64,000 nucleotides of DNA, taken from contig NZ_JAMJWG010000008.1 in NCBI RefSeq assembly GCF_024435355.1, forward strand, positions 248,001 through 312,000. Reading direction: 5' to 3'. The stretch comes from Streptomyces odontomachi (GTDB lineage: Bacteria > Actinomycetota > Actinomycetes > Streptomycetales > Streptomycetaceae). The position numbers and the translations under genes were made by a program. Positions within the stretch are counted from its first letter, which is position 1. The number at the start of each line of letters is the position of its first letter. The notes under the pieces were generated by a model that worked only from the letters and a program-made list of their open reading frames with translations, did no database searches and was not told where the DNA came from. This document shows, in pieces, positions 24,464 through 32,025 of the stretch.

Positions 24464-25402
24464 TCAGACGCGGATCCTGGTCAGCCGGTTGATCATGAAG
24501 AAGCCGAGGCCGTAGAGGCTGGCGGAGATGATGACGGCGACCTTGCCGACGAAGGATCCCGTCATGTCGTCCAGGGCGCCGGAGCGCATGCTGTTGACGA
24601 TGAGCAGGAAGCCGAGGCCCAGGATCGGCACGGCGACCGCGGTGACCTTCACCTGGGAGAGCAGGGTGGTGACCTCGCGGCGGGTCTCCTTGCGCTCCTC
24701 CAGGGTCTCGGTGAGGTTGCGCAGGGACGAGACGATGGTGCCGCCCGCCCGGTTGGACAGGATCAACGTGGTGACCAGCACGGTCAGCTCACGGGACGGC
24801 AGCCGGTCGGACAGCTCGTTCATGGCGTCGTCGAGCGAGTGGCCGATGGAGAGCTGGTCGGCGACCCGGCGCAGCTCCTCGCCCGCCGGGTCGTCCAGTT
24901 CGTCGGCGGCCATCGCGATGGCGGTGCGCAGTGCGAGGCCGGCCTGGGTGGCGTTGGCGAGGATGCGGGTCAGTTCGGGCAGCTGGCCGATGAAGGCGGC
25001 GGTGCGCTTGGCGCGCTGCCAGTTGAGGAACGCGTTCGCGCCCCAGATGCCGATCAGCACCGCGATCAGGCCGAAGAAGGAGGTGAAGATCGCTTCCATC
25101 ACGAAGTAGATCACCAGCAGGCCGCCGACGGCGTAGACGAAGTACTCGCCGGGCGTGATGTCGAGACCGGTCACCGCGATCTTGTGCTCGATGGCCCGGC
25201 CGAGCTTGGTACCGCGCAGCCGCCGGTCCACGCCGGGGAACCGCCGGACGCGGCCGAACGCCGTCGGGCCCTGGCCGGCGGCGGCCAGCCGGTCGACCAG
25301 TTCCTCACGCTGGGCCTTGCCGGCCGAGTAACTGTGCAGGCCGACGACGGCGAACACGCAGGCGCCCAGCGTGACGCCTACCGTGGCGAGGGTCAGATCC
25401 AT
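24464..25402 (-). CDS. tadB: Tad pilus inner-membrane protein TadB (T2SSF fold)
   Basis: A 312-residue membrane protein. The N-terminal helix is MDLTLATVGVTLGACVFAVVGL, a helix pair sits at about 95-130, and the T2SSF domain (about 140-270) includes LPELTRILANATQAGLALRTAIAMAADELDDPAGEELRRVADQL and the conserved NRAGGTI segment. A C-terminal helix pair follows. It lies between tadA and tadC in the same orientation. Confidence 0.93.
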   Translation of the reverse strand: MDLTLATVGVTLGACVFAVVGLHSYSAGKAQREELVDRLAAAGQGPTAFGRVRRFPGVDRRLRGTKLGRAIEHKIAVTGLDITPGEYFVYAVGGLLVIYFVMEAIFTSFFGLIAVLIGIWGANAFLNWQRAKRTAAFIGQLPELTRILANATQAGLALRTAIAMAADELDDPAGEELRRVADQLSIGHSLDDAMNELSDRLPSRELTVLVTTLILSNRAGGTIVSSLRNLTETLEERKETRREVTTLLSQVKVTAVAVPILGLGFLLIVNSMRSGALDDMTGSFVGKVAVIISASLYGLGFFMINRLTRIRV

Positions 25403-25502
25403 GGGGACGGCTTTCTTCCGTTTTCTTCCGTGGGTTTCAGGTCGTAGCGGACGGGCGGGGACGGGGACCGGGTCGGACCCGGTCAGGTCGGGTCCGAGCG
25501 AG

Positions 25503-25520
25503 TCGAGTTGAGTTGAGTTG
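25503..25520. repeat. GAGTT pentanucleotide microsatellite
   Basis: Three to four copies of a GAGTT-type unit lie just beyond the tadA stop codon, in the gap between tadA and tadB. Confidence 0.6.
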
Positions 25521-25522
25521 AG

Positions 25523-26863
25523 TCAGACGATGGACTCCCGGATGGTGAGGTCCGACTCGACGTCGGCCACGCCGAAGACCGGGGAGACGGCCTCGTTCTT
25601 CATGCGCATCCGGTCGGCGATCCGGCGGGGCAGCGGGAAGTACTGGAACTTGCCGTAGATGCGGCCGTCCGGACTCATCGGCTGGGCGTCGAACCGGCAG
25701 ACCGTGGCGATCTTGTACTCCTCGCGGCCGTGCGAGTGCAGCAGCGCGATCTCGGTGACCCGGCGGGCACCGTCGGCGAACCTGGTCAGCTGCACCAGCA
25801 CCTCGACCGCGCTGTTGATCTGGTCCTTGATCGCGACGAACGGGATCTCCACCTCGGACATCGAGGCCAGCGTCTGGAGTCGCATCAGCGCGTCCTCGGC
25901 GCTGTTGGCGTGCACGGTGGCCAGCGATCCGTCGTGACCGGTGGACATCGCCTGGAGCATGTCCAGGGTCTCGCCGCCACGGACCTCACCGACGATGATG
26001 CGGTCCGGGCGCATCCGCAGCGAGTTGCGGACCAGGTCGCGGATGGTGACCCGGCCCTTGCCCTCCACGTTGGCCGGACGGCTCTCCAGGGTGATCACAT
26101 GGCCCTGCTGGAGCTGGAGCTCGGCGGAGTCCTCGATGGTGACGATGCGCTCGCCGTCCGGGATCATCGCGGACAGCGCGTTCAGCAGCGTCGTCTTGCC
26201 GGTGCCGGTCGCGCCGGACACGATCACGTTGAACTTCGCCCGGATCAGCGAGGCCAGCAGCACCACCATGTGCTCGTCGAGCGAGCCGAGGCCCACCATC
26301 TCCTGGAGCGTGAAGGCGCGCGGGAAGCGCCGGATGGTGAGCACCGGGCCGGTCAGCGACAGCGGCGGGATGATCACGTTGACACGCTCGCCGGACGGCA
26401 GGCGGGCGTCGACCATCGGATTGGCCTCGTCGACGCGGCGGTTGACGGTGGAGACGATGCGTTCGATGGTCTGCATCAGCTGCTCGGTCGAGCTGAACCG
26501 CATCGGCAGCTGCTCGAGGCGCCCGCCGCGCTCCACGAAGATCTGGTCGGGCCCGTTGACCATGATCTCGCTGATGGAGGCGTCCTCCAGGAGCGGCTCC
26601 AGGATGCCCAGGCCCAGCGCCTCGTCCACCACGCGGCGGATGAGCACCGCACGCTCGTTGGTGGACAGCACCGGGCCCTCGCGGCTGATGATGTGCCCGA
26701 GGACGCGCTCCAGACGGACCCTGCGGTCCGCGGTGGCCAGCGCGGACATCTCCGCGAGGTCGATCTCCTCCAGGAGTTTGGCGCGGTAGACACCGACGAG
26801 GTAGTTCTCCTCGTGCGGGGTGCCCTGCGACTCGGGGCTGTGGATCCGGGCCCTGAGACTCAT
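25523..26863 (-). CDS. tadA: Tad pilus assembly/secretion ATPase (CpaF/TadA)
   Basis: A 446-residue cytoplasmic secretion ATPase that powers pilus polymerisation. Walker A is SGATGTGKTTLLNALSAMIP (about residue 215), the Asp-box is IVTIEDSAELQLQ, Walker B is MRPDRIIVGEVRGGE, and the His-box is AMSTGHDGSLATVHANSA. The N-terminal domain has the ISEIMVNGPDQIFVERGG signature. ATG 26863 has AAGGAG 8-13 bases upstream. All catalytic motifs are intact. It is upstream of tadB and downstream of the first TadE-like gene. Confidence 0.96.
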   Translation of the reverse strand: MSLRARIHSPESQGTPHEENYLVGVYRAKLLEEIDLAEMSALATADRRVRLERVLGHIISREGPVLSTNERAVLIRRVVDEALGLGILEPLLEDASISEIMVNGPDQIFVERGGRLEQLPMRFSSTEQLMQTIERIVSTVNRRVDEANPMVDARLPSGERVNVIIPPLSLTGPVLTIRRFPRAFTLQEMVGLGSLDEHMVVLLASLIRAKFNVIVSGATGTGKTTLLNALSAMIPDGERIVTIEDSAELQLQQGHVITLESRPANVEGKGRVTIRDLVRNSLRMRPDRIIVGEVRGGETLDMLQAMSTGHDGSLATVHANSAEDALMRLQTLASMSEVEIPFVAIKDQINSAVEVLVQLTRFADGARRVTEIALLHSHGREEYKIATVCRFDAQPMSPDGRIYGKFQYFPLPRRIADRMRMKNEAVSPVFGVADVESDLTIRESIV

Positions 26864-26952
26864 GTGCGGTACTCCTTGGGGGTCGGACGGTGACGCTGGG
26901 GGTCGTCGGTGGCGCGTCGCCGGTGGCTCGCTGGTGGACGCCGGACGCCGGG

Positions 26953-27399
26953 TCAGTCGCGCGGCATCGTGACCGAGCGTTCCGCGGTGCCGAAGTCGAG
27001 ACCGGGCACGACGGTCGGAATGGTGACGTGTGCGGTCACCGTGACCGAGTCGTACCCGTACACGGGAGAGTCGACGTCCGCGTCGAGCCAGTCGCTCGTG
27101 GCGTCGTCGCCCGCGGCCTGCGGGTTGGCGGACGTGTGGGGGAGCTGGGACGCGACACGTGCGGCGGCCCGGGCGGCGGTGCCGGCCTGCTGGACGGCGT
27201 AGATGGCCAGGCCCAGCTGGACGGCGCAGAGCCCCACGAAGAGGAGGATCGGCAGCAGGCCGACGTACTCGATGGCGACCTGCCCCCGGTCGCGACCGGG
27301 TTTCCCGACCCGGCCGCGGGCCCCGAAGCGGAATCGGAACCGGTATCGGCCGATGGCGTGCGTCGACGCGATGGCGTGCGTGGACGGTCGTCTGGCCAT
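26953..27399 (-). CDS. TadE-like pseudopilin 1
   Basis: 148 residues. A basic N-terminal leader ends in the processing motif DRG|QVAIEY with Glu5-Tyr6, followed by a hydrophobic helix (VGLLPILLFVGLCAVQLGLAI) and a soluble domain. This is the TadE/TadF type of minor pilin. ATG 27399 begins one base after the stop of the upstream pseudopilin gene, so the two are coupled. Confidence 0.88.
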   Translation of the reverse strand: MARRPSTHAIASTHAIGRYRFRFRFGARGRVGKPGRDRGQVAIEYVGLLPILLFVGLCAVQLGLAIYAVQQAGTAARAAARVASQLPHTSANPQAAGDDATSDWLDADVDSPVYGYDSVTVTAHVTIPTVVPGLDFGTAERSVTMPRD

Positions 27400-27400
27400 G

Positions 27401-28009
27401 TCAGCTCTCCCTCGCCGCTGCGGACTTGCCGGTGACCGTGAGCGGGATGTCGACGAACCCGGGGAACAGCAGGGGGACCTTCAGGTCGGCGTGGGCCTGC
27501 ACCAGGTCGCCGGCCACGTAGCAGCCGACGCTGGCGCCCGACTGCCAGGCCGTGGGCAGGTCCTGCTCCCCCGCCGTCCGGCAGGCGCTGTTGCGGTCCT
27601 CCCAGGGGTCCACCTGGGCGCCCGCGTGGACCGCCTGGTCGGCGGCGTTGCCCGCGAGGATGAAGGTGTAGCCGGTGAGGGCGGCCTGCCACAGGATGAT
27701 GAGGGTGGCCAGGATCGCGGGCACCATCGCGGTGAACTCGACCGCCACCTGGCCGCGGTCGTCCCGCCAGTCGCGGCGTTTCGGGGTGCCCCCCGGCCTG
27801 CCCCTTCGGGTCGGTGACGACGTGACGGTCTCGTCGTGGCCGTTCGCGCCCCGCGGCGAAGCCGCTGATCGACACAGCCCCGCGTCCCTGGAGAGGGCGC
27901 GTAGCGCCCCGATAAGGGGCGCGGGGAACTGCGCGACCAGCCCGCCACCGGCGAGTGGTCCGGAAACGACCCGGACTGCCCCACCCGGACGGTGACGACC
28001 CGCAGCCAT
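27401..28009 (-). CDS. TadE-like pseudopilin 2, start obscured by a repeat
   Basis: The recognisable part begins near 27805: a basic leader, the processing motif DRG|QVAVEF (Glu5-Phe6), a hydrophobic helix (TAMVPAILATLIILWQAALTG) and a soluble domain of about 85 residues. No ATG, GTG or TTG lies in frame between this part and 28009. That ATG sits among copies of a dispersed inverted repeat, so the first 60 or so residues would be repeat-derived. Either an unusual start (CTG) is used, or the repeat insertion displaced the original start. Boundaries at the 5' end are uncertain; the gene identity is not. Confidence 0.75.
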   Translation of the reverse strand: MAAGRHRPGGAVRVVSGPLAGGGLVAQFPAPLIGALRALSRDAGLCRSAASPRGANGHDETVTSSPTRRGRPGGTPKRRDWRDDRGQVAVEFTAMVPAILATLIILWQAALTGYTFILAGNAADQAVHAGAQVDPWEDRNSACRTAGEQDLPTAWQSGASVGCYVAGDLVQAHADLKVPLLFPGFVDIPLTVTGKSAAARES

Positions 28010-28043
28010 CGTCGTGGCTGGTCGCGCAGTTCCCCGCGCCCCT
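27915..28043. repeat. Dispersed inverted repeat, 26-bp perfect arms
   Basis: Arms 27915-27940 and 28018-28043 are perfect inverted copies containing GCGCGGGGAACTGCGC. The same element occurs at 43861-43966. This GC-rich repeat is, as I recall, very common between genes in Streptomyces. It separates tadZ from the second TadE-like gene and may form a hairpin that attenuates the operon. Confidence 0.8.
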
Positions 28044-28103
28044 GTGTCGGCTGGCCGCGCCCAAAGGGCGCCTATCTCCGGAAGCCTCATCGTCGACGTC
28101 CCC

Positions 28104-29402
28104 CTACCCGTCCGTTCTCGGCGCTCTTGGAGTTCTGCCCTCTTCGTCGTCCGACGCACCCCGGCGGCGCAGCCCGAAGGAGCCGCGGTCGCCGCGCAGG
28201 CGTCCCTTGGTGGAACCGGTGGCGCCCTCCGTGGCGCGTACCAGGCCGAGCTGGCCCGCCAGCGCCCACAGCGCCTGCTTCACCGTCGACTTGGACTCCA
28301 GGTCCTGGAGCCGGCCCGCGTCCACCGCGCTCTGGAGCTCCTTGAAGCCCGCCGGCACGGCGATGGGGGCGACCTGGGTCCCGGTGATCTTCTGTACGAG
28401 CGGCGGCTGGATCTCGGTGTTGCGGATCCAGCGGTTGATGACCGTGACGGTCTCCTCCGGCTTGCGGATCTGTAGCCGCTGCCACATCCGCACCATCCGC
28501 TTGGCGGCCCGCACCGCGACCACGTCCGGGGTGGTGAGCAGCAGCGCCATGTCGGCCATCTCGATCGCCGCGGCGTTCGCCGAGCCGAGCTGGGTGCCGC
28601 AGTCGATGATGACGACCTCGTGGCGGGAGCGCAGCGCGCTGATGATCTGCCGCACGGTGCGGTCCGGCACGTCCTCGCCGCGTTCGCCGTCGGCCGGCGC
28701 GAGCAGCAGCACCAGCCCGGTGTCGTGCACGAACACGGCGTCCTGGAGCACCCGCGGCGATATGTCCTGGACGGTGGCGAGGTCGACGATGGAACGGCGG
28801 AACTGCACGTCGAGGAAGGAGCCGACGTCGCCCGCCTGGAGGTCCATGTCGACCAGCGCCACGCTGTGCCCGGACGCCCGTGCCGCGAGCGCCAGCTGCA
28901 CCGCCGTCAGGGTGGTGCCGACGCCGCCCTTCGCACCGGAGACGGTGACGACGGTGCCGCCGGGCCCGGTGAAGACCTCGGCGCCGCTGCCCAGGTGGCG
29001 GCGGACCCCCACGGACCACTGCGCGGCGGTCTGCACCCGGCTGGCCAGCTCCTCGTAGCTGAGCGGCAGCGCGACCAGGCCGCGTGCGCCGGAGTCCATG
29101 GCGGCGGAGAACAGCCCGGCGGAGGCGTCGGTGGTGATCAGGATGACGCCGACCGCGGGGAAGCGCAGCGCGACCTCGCGGATCAGCTCCAGTGCGGGCA
29201 CCGGGCCGATCCGCTCGTGGACCAGCACCACTTCGGGCAGCTCGTCCAGCGACTCGCCGGCGTGCCGGGCGAGGGTGTCGAGCAGCGTGGTGGAGTCACC
29301 CACCGGGGGAGCCGGGTCGGCGTCCGGGAGCTGGCTGAGCAGGGTCGTGACCGAGCGGGCCACGTCAGGGTCGCCGACCGTGGGGAGGATCCTTGTGGTC
29401 AT
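28104..29402 (-). CDS. TadZ/CpaE-like localisation ATPase
   Basis: 432 residues. An N-terminal atypical receiver-like domain (about 1-140) precedes a ParA/MinD-type ATPase domain (about 145-390). The deviant Walker A is SGAKGGVGTTLTA, followed by VALVDMDLQAGD and VVIIDCGT. CpaE/TadZ proteins place the Tad machine at its site in the cell. The C-terminal 40 residues are basic and disordered. It is flanked by cpaB (113 bases upstream) and the TadE genes. Confidence 0.92.
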   Translation of the reverse strand: MTTRILPTVGDPDVARSVTTLLSQLPDADPAPPVGDSTTLLDTLARHAGESLDELPEVVLVHERIGPVPALELIREVALRFPAVGVILITTDASAGLFSAAMDSGARGLVALPLSYEELASRVQTAAQWSVGVRRHLGSGAEVFTGPGGTVVTVSGAKGGVGTTLTAVQLALAARASGHSVALVDMDLQAGDVGSFLDVQFRRSIVDLATVQDISPRVLQDAVFVHDTGLVLLLAPADGERGEDVPDRTVRQIISALRSRHEVVIIDCGTQLGSANAAAIEMADMALLLTTPDVVAVRAAKRMVRMWQRLQIRKPEETVTVINRWIRNTEIQPPLVQKITGTQVAPIAVPAGFKELQSAVDAGRLQDLESKSTVKQALWALAGQLGLVRATEGATGSTKGRLRGDRGSFGLRRRGASDDEEGRTPRAPRTDG

Positions 29403-29515
29403 CCCAACCTCACCGGTCCTCGTGTCTGGTCATCCGAGCCTCACTGTCCTCAGTCCTCGTCCTCGTCCGTCCTTGTCCGGCGGTCCACGGGCCCGGTGGC
29501 CCCGAAACCCTCGTC

Positions 29516-30223
29516 CTACTTGTCCCTGTCGAGGGTGTACTGCTGGTCACCCTTGGGGATCGAGGTGTCGCTGCCGGGTGCGACGAGGGCGAGGCGCACG
29601 TGCTCGGCGAAGGACTCGGCATAGGCGACCCGCTGGGCGTTCAGGGTGTCCAGGGCGAAGGTGATCGGGACGGCCTGGGTCGGCTCGCTCTGCGGCTCGT
29701 CCTTCTTCGGCTCCAGGGCGGTGATCTTGCCGACCTCCAGCACCCGGGCGTTCTGCACGATCACCCGGGACTGGGCCTTCTCGTTCTGGGTGCGCCCGGC
29801 GAAGGTGGCGTAGATGTTGACCGTCGAGCCCGGCGTGATCTTGCCGGCGACACCGGTCTCGGCGTCGATCATGATGGCGATCTCCTGCTCGCCGGCCTTC
29901 AGCTCCGGCTGGTTGACCAGCATGTCGGACTGGAGCAGCGAGCCCTTGCGGAGCGTGGTCACCGCGATCTTGCCGTTGAGGTGGGAGAGGTCGGTGACCG
30001 CGGTGTCCGGCAGCCACCGCTTGGGCATCGAGACCTTCTTGAACGAGCCGCTGTCCAGCGCCGTGTACGGCGCGACGTCGGTGGTCAACTCGTAGGCGGA
30101 GACCTCGGGCCCGACTTTGGAATTCACGTCGCTGATCACGGATATGACCCCGGCGAACGCGGCGAAGGCGCACAGGACCGAGATGAGCAGGAGTATGACT
30201 CCGCGGCGCTGACGTGAATTCAT
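29516..30223 (-). CDS. cpaB: CpaB/RcpC-like SAF-domain pilus protein
   Basis: 235 residues. One N-terminal membrane helix (RGVILLLISVLCAFAAFAGVISVI) anchors an SAF domain (about 45-115: VAPYTALDSGSFKKVSMPKRWLP, LRKGSLLQSDML) and an RcpC-like domain (AIMIDAETGVAGKITPGSTVNIYATF). In Gram-negatives CpaB works at the secretin; here, without an outer membrane, it probably contacts the cell wall. It is the first core Tad gene of the minus-strand block. Confidence 0.92.
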   Translation of the reverse strand: MNSRQRRGVILLLISVLCAFAAFAGVISVISDVNSKVGPEVSAYELTTDVAPYTALDSGSFKKVSMPKRWLPDTAVTDLSHLNGKIAVTTLRKGSLLQSDMLVNQPELKAGEQEIAIMIDAETGVAGKITPGSTVNIYATFAGRTQNEKAQSRVIVQNARVLEVGKITALEPKKDEPQSEPTQAVPITFALDTLNAQRVAYAESFAEHVRLALVAPGSDTSIPKGDQQYTLDRDK

Positions 30224-30582
30224 GAGCGGGACGACCTCGTTCGGTTTCCGGGGAATCGTGGGCGAGTGACAAGTCTGGAGCGTGTGCCGGTCTTGCCGGC
30301 CCGGTAGGGCCTGTGGGCCTCGTTCGTCTTACTGGCCGTGCAGGTCCTACTGGCGACGCAGCTCTTCCGTGCCGTGCAGGTCCGCACGGTCCGCCCCGCC
30401 CGGGCGGCCCGGTCCGGACGGTGACCACGGCCCGGGTGACCATGGCCCGGGTGTCCGTGGTCCGGTCCCGGGGCGGCGGGTGTACCTCCCGAGGCGACGG
30501 GTGTACCTCCCGCGCCCGCCGGACACGGGTGCGCAGGGTGCGGGACGCCGCCGGGGCGGCGGGCGAGCGTGCACACGGCGGG
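30224..30582. other. Intergenic region before cpaB
   Basis: 359 bases without a gene. It contains imperfect direct repeats: CGGGTGTACCTCCCG twice at about 30477-30511, and a GTGACCA(C/T)GGCCCGGG-type unit two to three times at about 30420-30465. These may belong to the cpaB promoter or to the end of the upstream gene. No clear -10/-35 pair was recognised. Confidence 0.4.
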
Positions 30583-31476
30583 TTACGACCTTGGGGACGC
30601 GGGCAACGTCCCCTCCGTAGGGACACCCGCCACCGGTTTTTGGTTCTGCCGCGGTGTGCGCGGGGGCAGCGAGGCGGCGCAGAAGCAGCACCGGTCGCCG
30701 ATCAGTTCCATGCTGCACCAGTGGCAGCGCTCCCGCCGCACGGACGACACCAGCTGATGGATCACGGAGACGTCCGTCAGGTGCGCCACGAACTCGATCA
30801 GCTTGCCGGTCCCCCACCAGCGCGACGACTCCGCGGGCAGCCCCGCCTCGTGGAGTCCCTGCACCCGCCAGGCCGGCGCGAGGGTGGCGGTCACCCAGTC
30901 GGACTGGAGCTGGCCGCGCGCGACGGTCAGTTGGGTGGCGTACTCGGGGCCCTTCAGCTGCGCGTCCGGGCCGATCTTGACCAGCTGCGGCTGGGGGCTG
31001 GCGACGACGCCGAACTGGCTGCCCGGAACCCAGGATTTCGCATGCGATTTCAGACTGACCGGCACCCGGTCAAGACGGGCCACCGAGTTCAGCAGGGCGC
31101 CCGCGTATATGTAGTGCGCGAGCAGGCGGGCGGATGCGGCGACCACGCCGGCCGTGAAATCACACACCGACAGCTGTCTCAACTGCCGGACCAGAACGGC
31201 CAGTCCGAGCGGTGGCAGATCCGATTCGATCAATGCGATGCGATCGCTCTCCAGGATCGAGCGCACGGTGTGCAACCGTCGGACAAACGTCACGTCGAGT
31301 GAGGACGGATAGAGCACGACCACATAGCCGAATTGCTCCTGTAGCACCTGCATCTCGGCGAGGGCGGCTTCCAGCGGCTGATCGCCGGGCGCCTGCAACG
31401 GAACCGCCGTCGGCGTCTGTTGATCGGTCGGCGGCAGGACCAGATCTGCTCCGGTCACTGCGATCGCGGTCGGCAC
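30583..31476 (-). CDS. Conserved Tad-locus protein with C-terminal CxxC pairs
   Basis: A 297-residue protein of unknown function, mostly soluble. The C-terminal part has CHWCSMELIGDRCCFC, two CxxC pairs that could form a small zinc ribbon, followed by a Pro-rich tail. The middle (DVTFVRRLHTVRSILESDRIALIESDLPPL) is helical and well-formed. I place the start at GTG 31476 because GGGGGACC lies 7-14 bases upstream; an ATG at 31527 in the same frame has no good ribosome site. The position at the head of the Tad operon suggests a regulatory or cytoplasmic assembly role. Confidence 0.7.
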   Translation of the reverse strand: MPTAIAVTGADLVLPPTDQQTPTAVPLQAPGDQPLEAALAEMQVLQEQFGYVVVLYPSSLDVTFVRRLHTVRSILESDRIALIESDLPPLGLAVLVRQLRQLSVCDFTAGVVAASARLLAHYIYAGALLNSVARLDRVPVSLKSHAKSWVPGSQFGVVASPQPQLVKIGPDAQLKGPEYATQLTVARGQLQSDWVTATLAPAWRVQGLHEAGLPAESSRWWGTGKLIEFVAHLTDVSVIHQLVSSVRRERCHWCSMELIGDRCCFCAASLPPRTPRQNQKPVAGVPTEGTLPASPRS

Positions 31477-32025
31477 GTCACGGTCCCCCGTCCACTGTTG
31501 GTCTGCCGCAGACCGGTCTCGTCCCATCCAGCCGAAGCCCGGAAGTGGTCACCCGGTCGCGGTGGCCCGCGGCGGCCTCCGGCTGCCCCAGCACCATATC
31601 CAGCGCCCCGGCAGGCAGAGAACACTTACCGCTTTTCCAGAGTGATCGAACCCCGTGTCGAAGCCAGACAAGGCGGACAGGCCGGGCGCGCTCGCCCTCC
31701 ATTTGCGCCGCGCTCCCCCTCCTTTTGCACCGGCGCGATCGATACAACCTTGAACGAGATTCCTCTCATTCGTTGGTGAAAATCGGTGGTCCGCGGTTGA
31801 CCGTAATGACTGTCGGTCACATCCCCCGGCATTGCGGGCGTACGACCGGGCGCCCCTCACGGTACTCGGGAATTCCGGGCGCGCACGGGCCCTGCGGCAC
31901 CCAAATTCTTGGGCCTTGTGGTGGGCCCCCGGGCCCATGTGCCGGGCGCCACGCGGCACTTAACCTCCCCGCCAGCGGCCCGGCGCAGCAGACGGCCGAA
32001 GGGGCAGGGACGGGGGGAGGAACCC
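31477..32025. promoter_or_regulatory. Divergent promoter region of the Tad locus
   Basis: This 549-base region separates the minus-strand Tad block from the divergent pilin-like gene. About 31620-31830 is relatively AT-rich. The palindrome-like TGGGCCCCCGGGCCCA lies at 31922-31937, 89 bases before the pilin-like gene, and matches the element before the Flp pilin. A possible -10 (CTTAAC) follows at about 31968. No gene is supported here. Confidence 0.5.

Noticed and set aside
30313..31302. Plus-strand open frame opposite the CxxC protein
   Set aside because: It is shadow of the minus-strand gene, with Arg/Gly-rich translation and no ribosome site.
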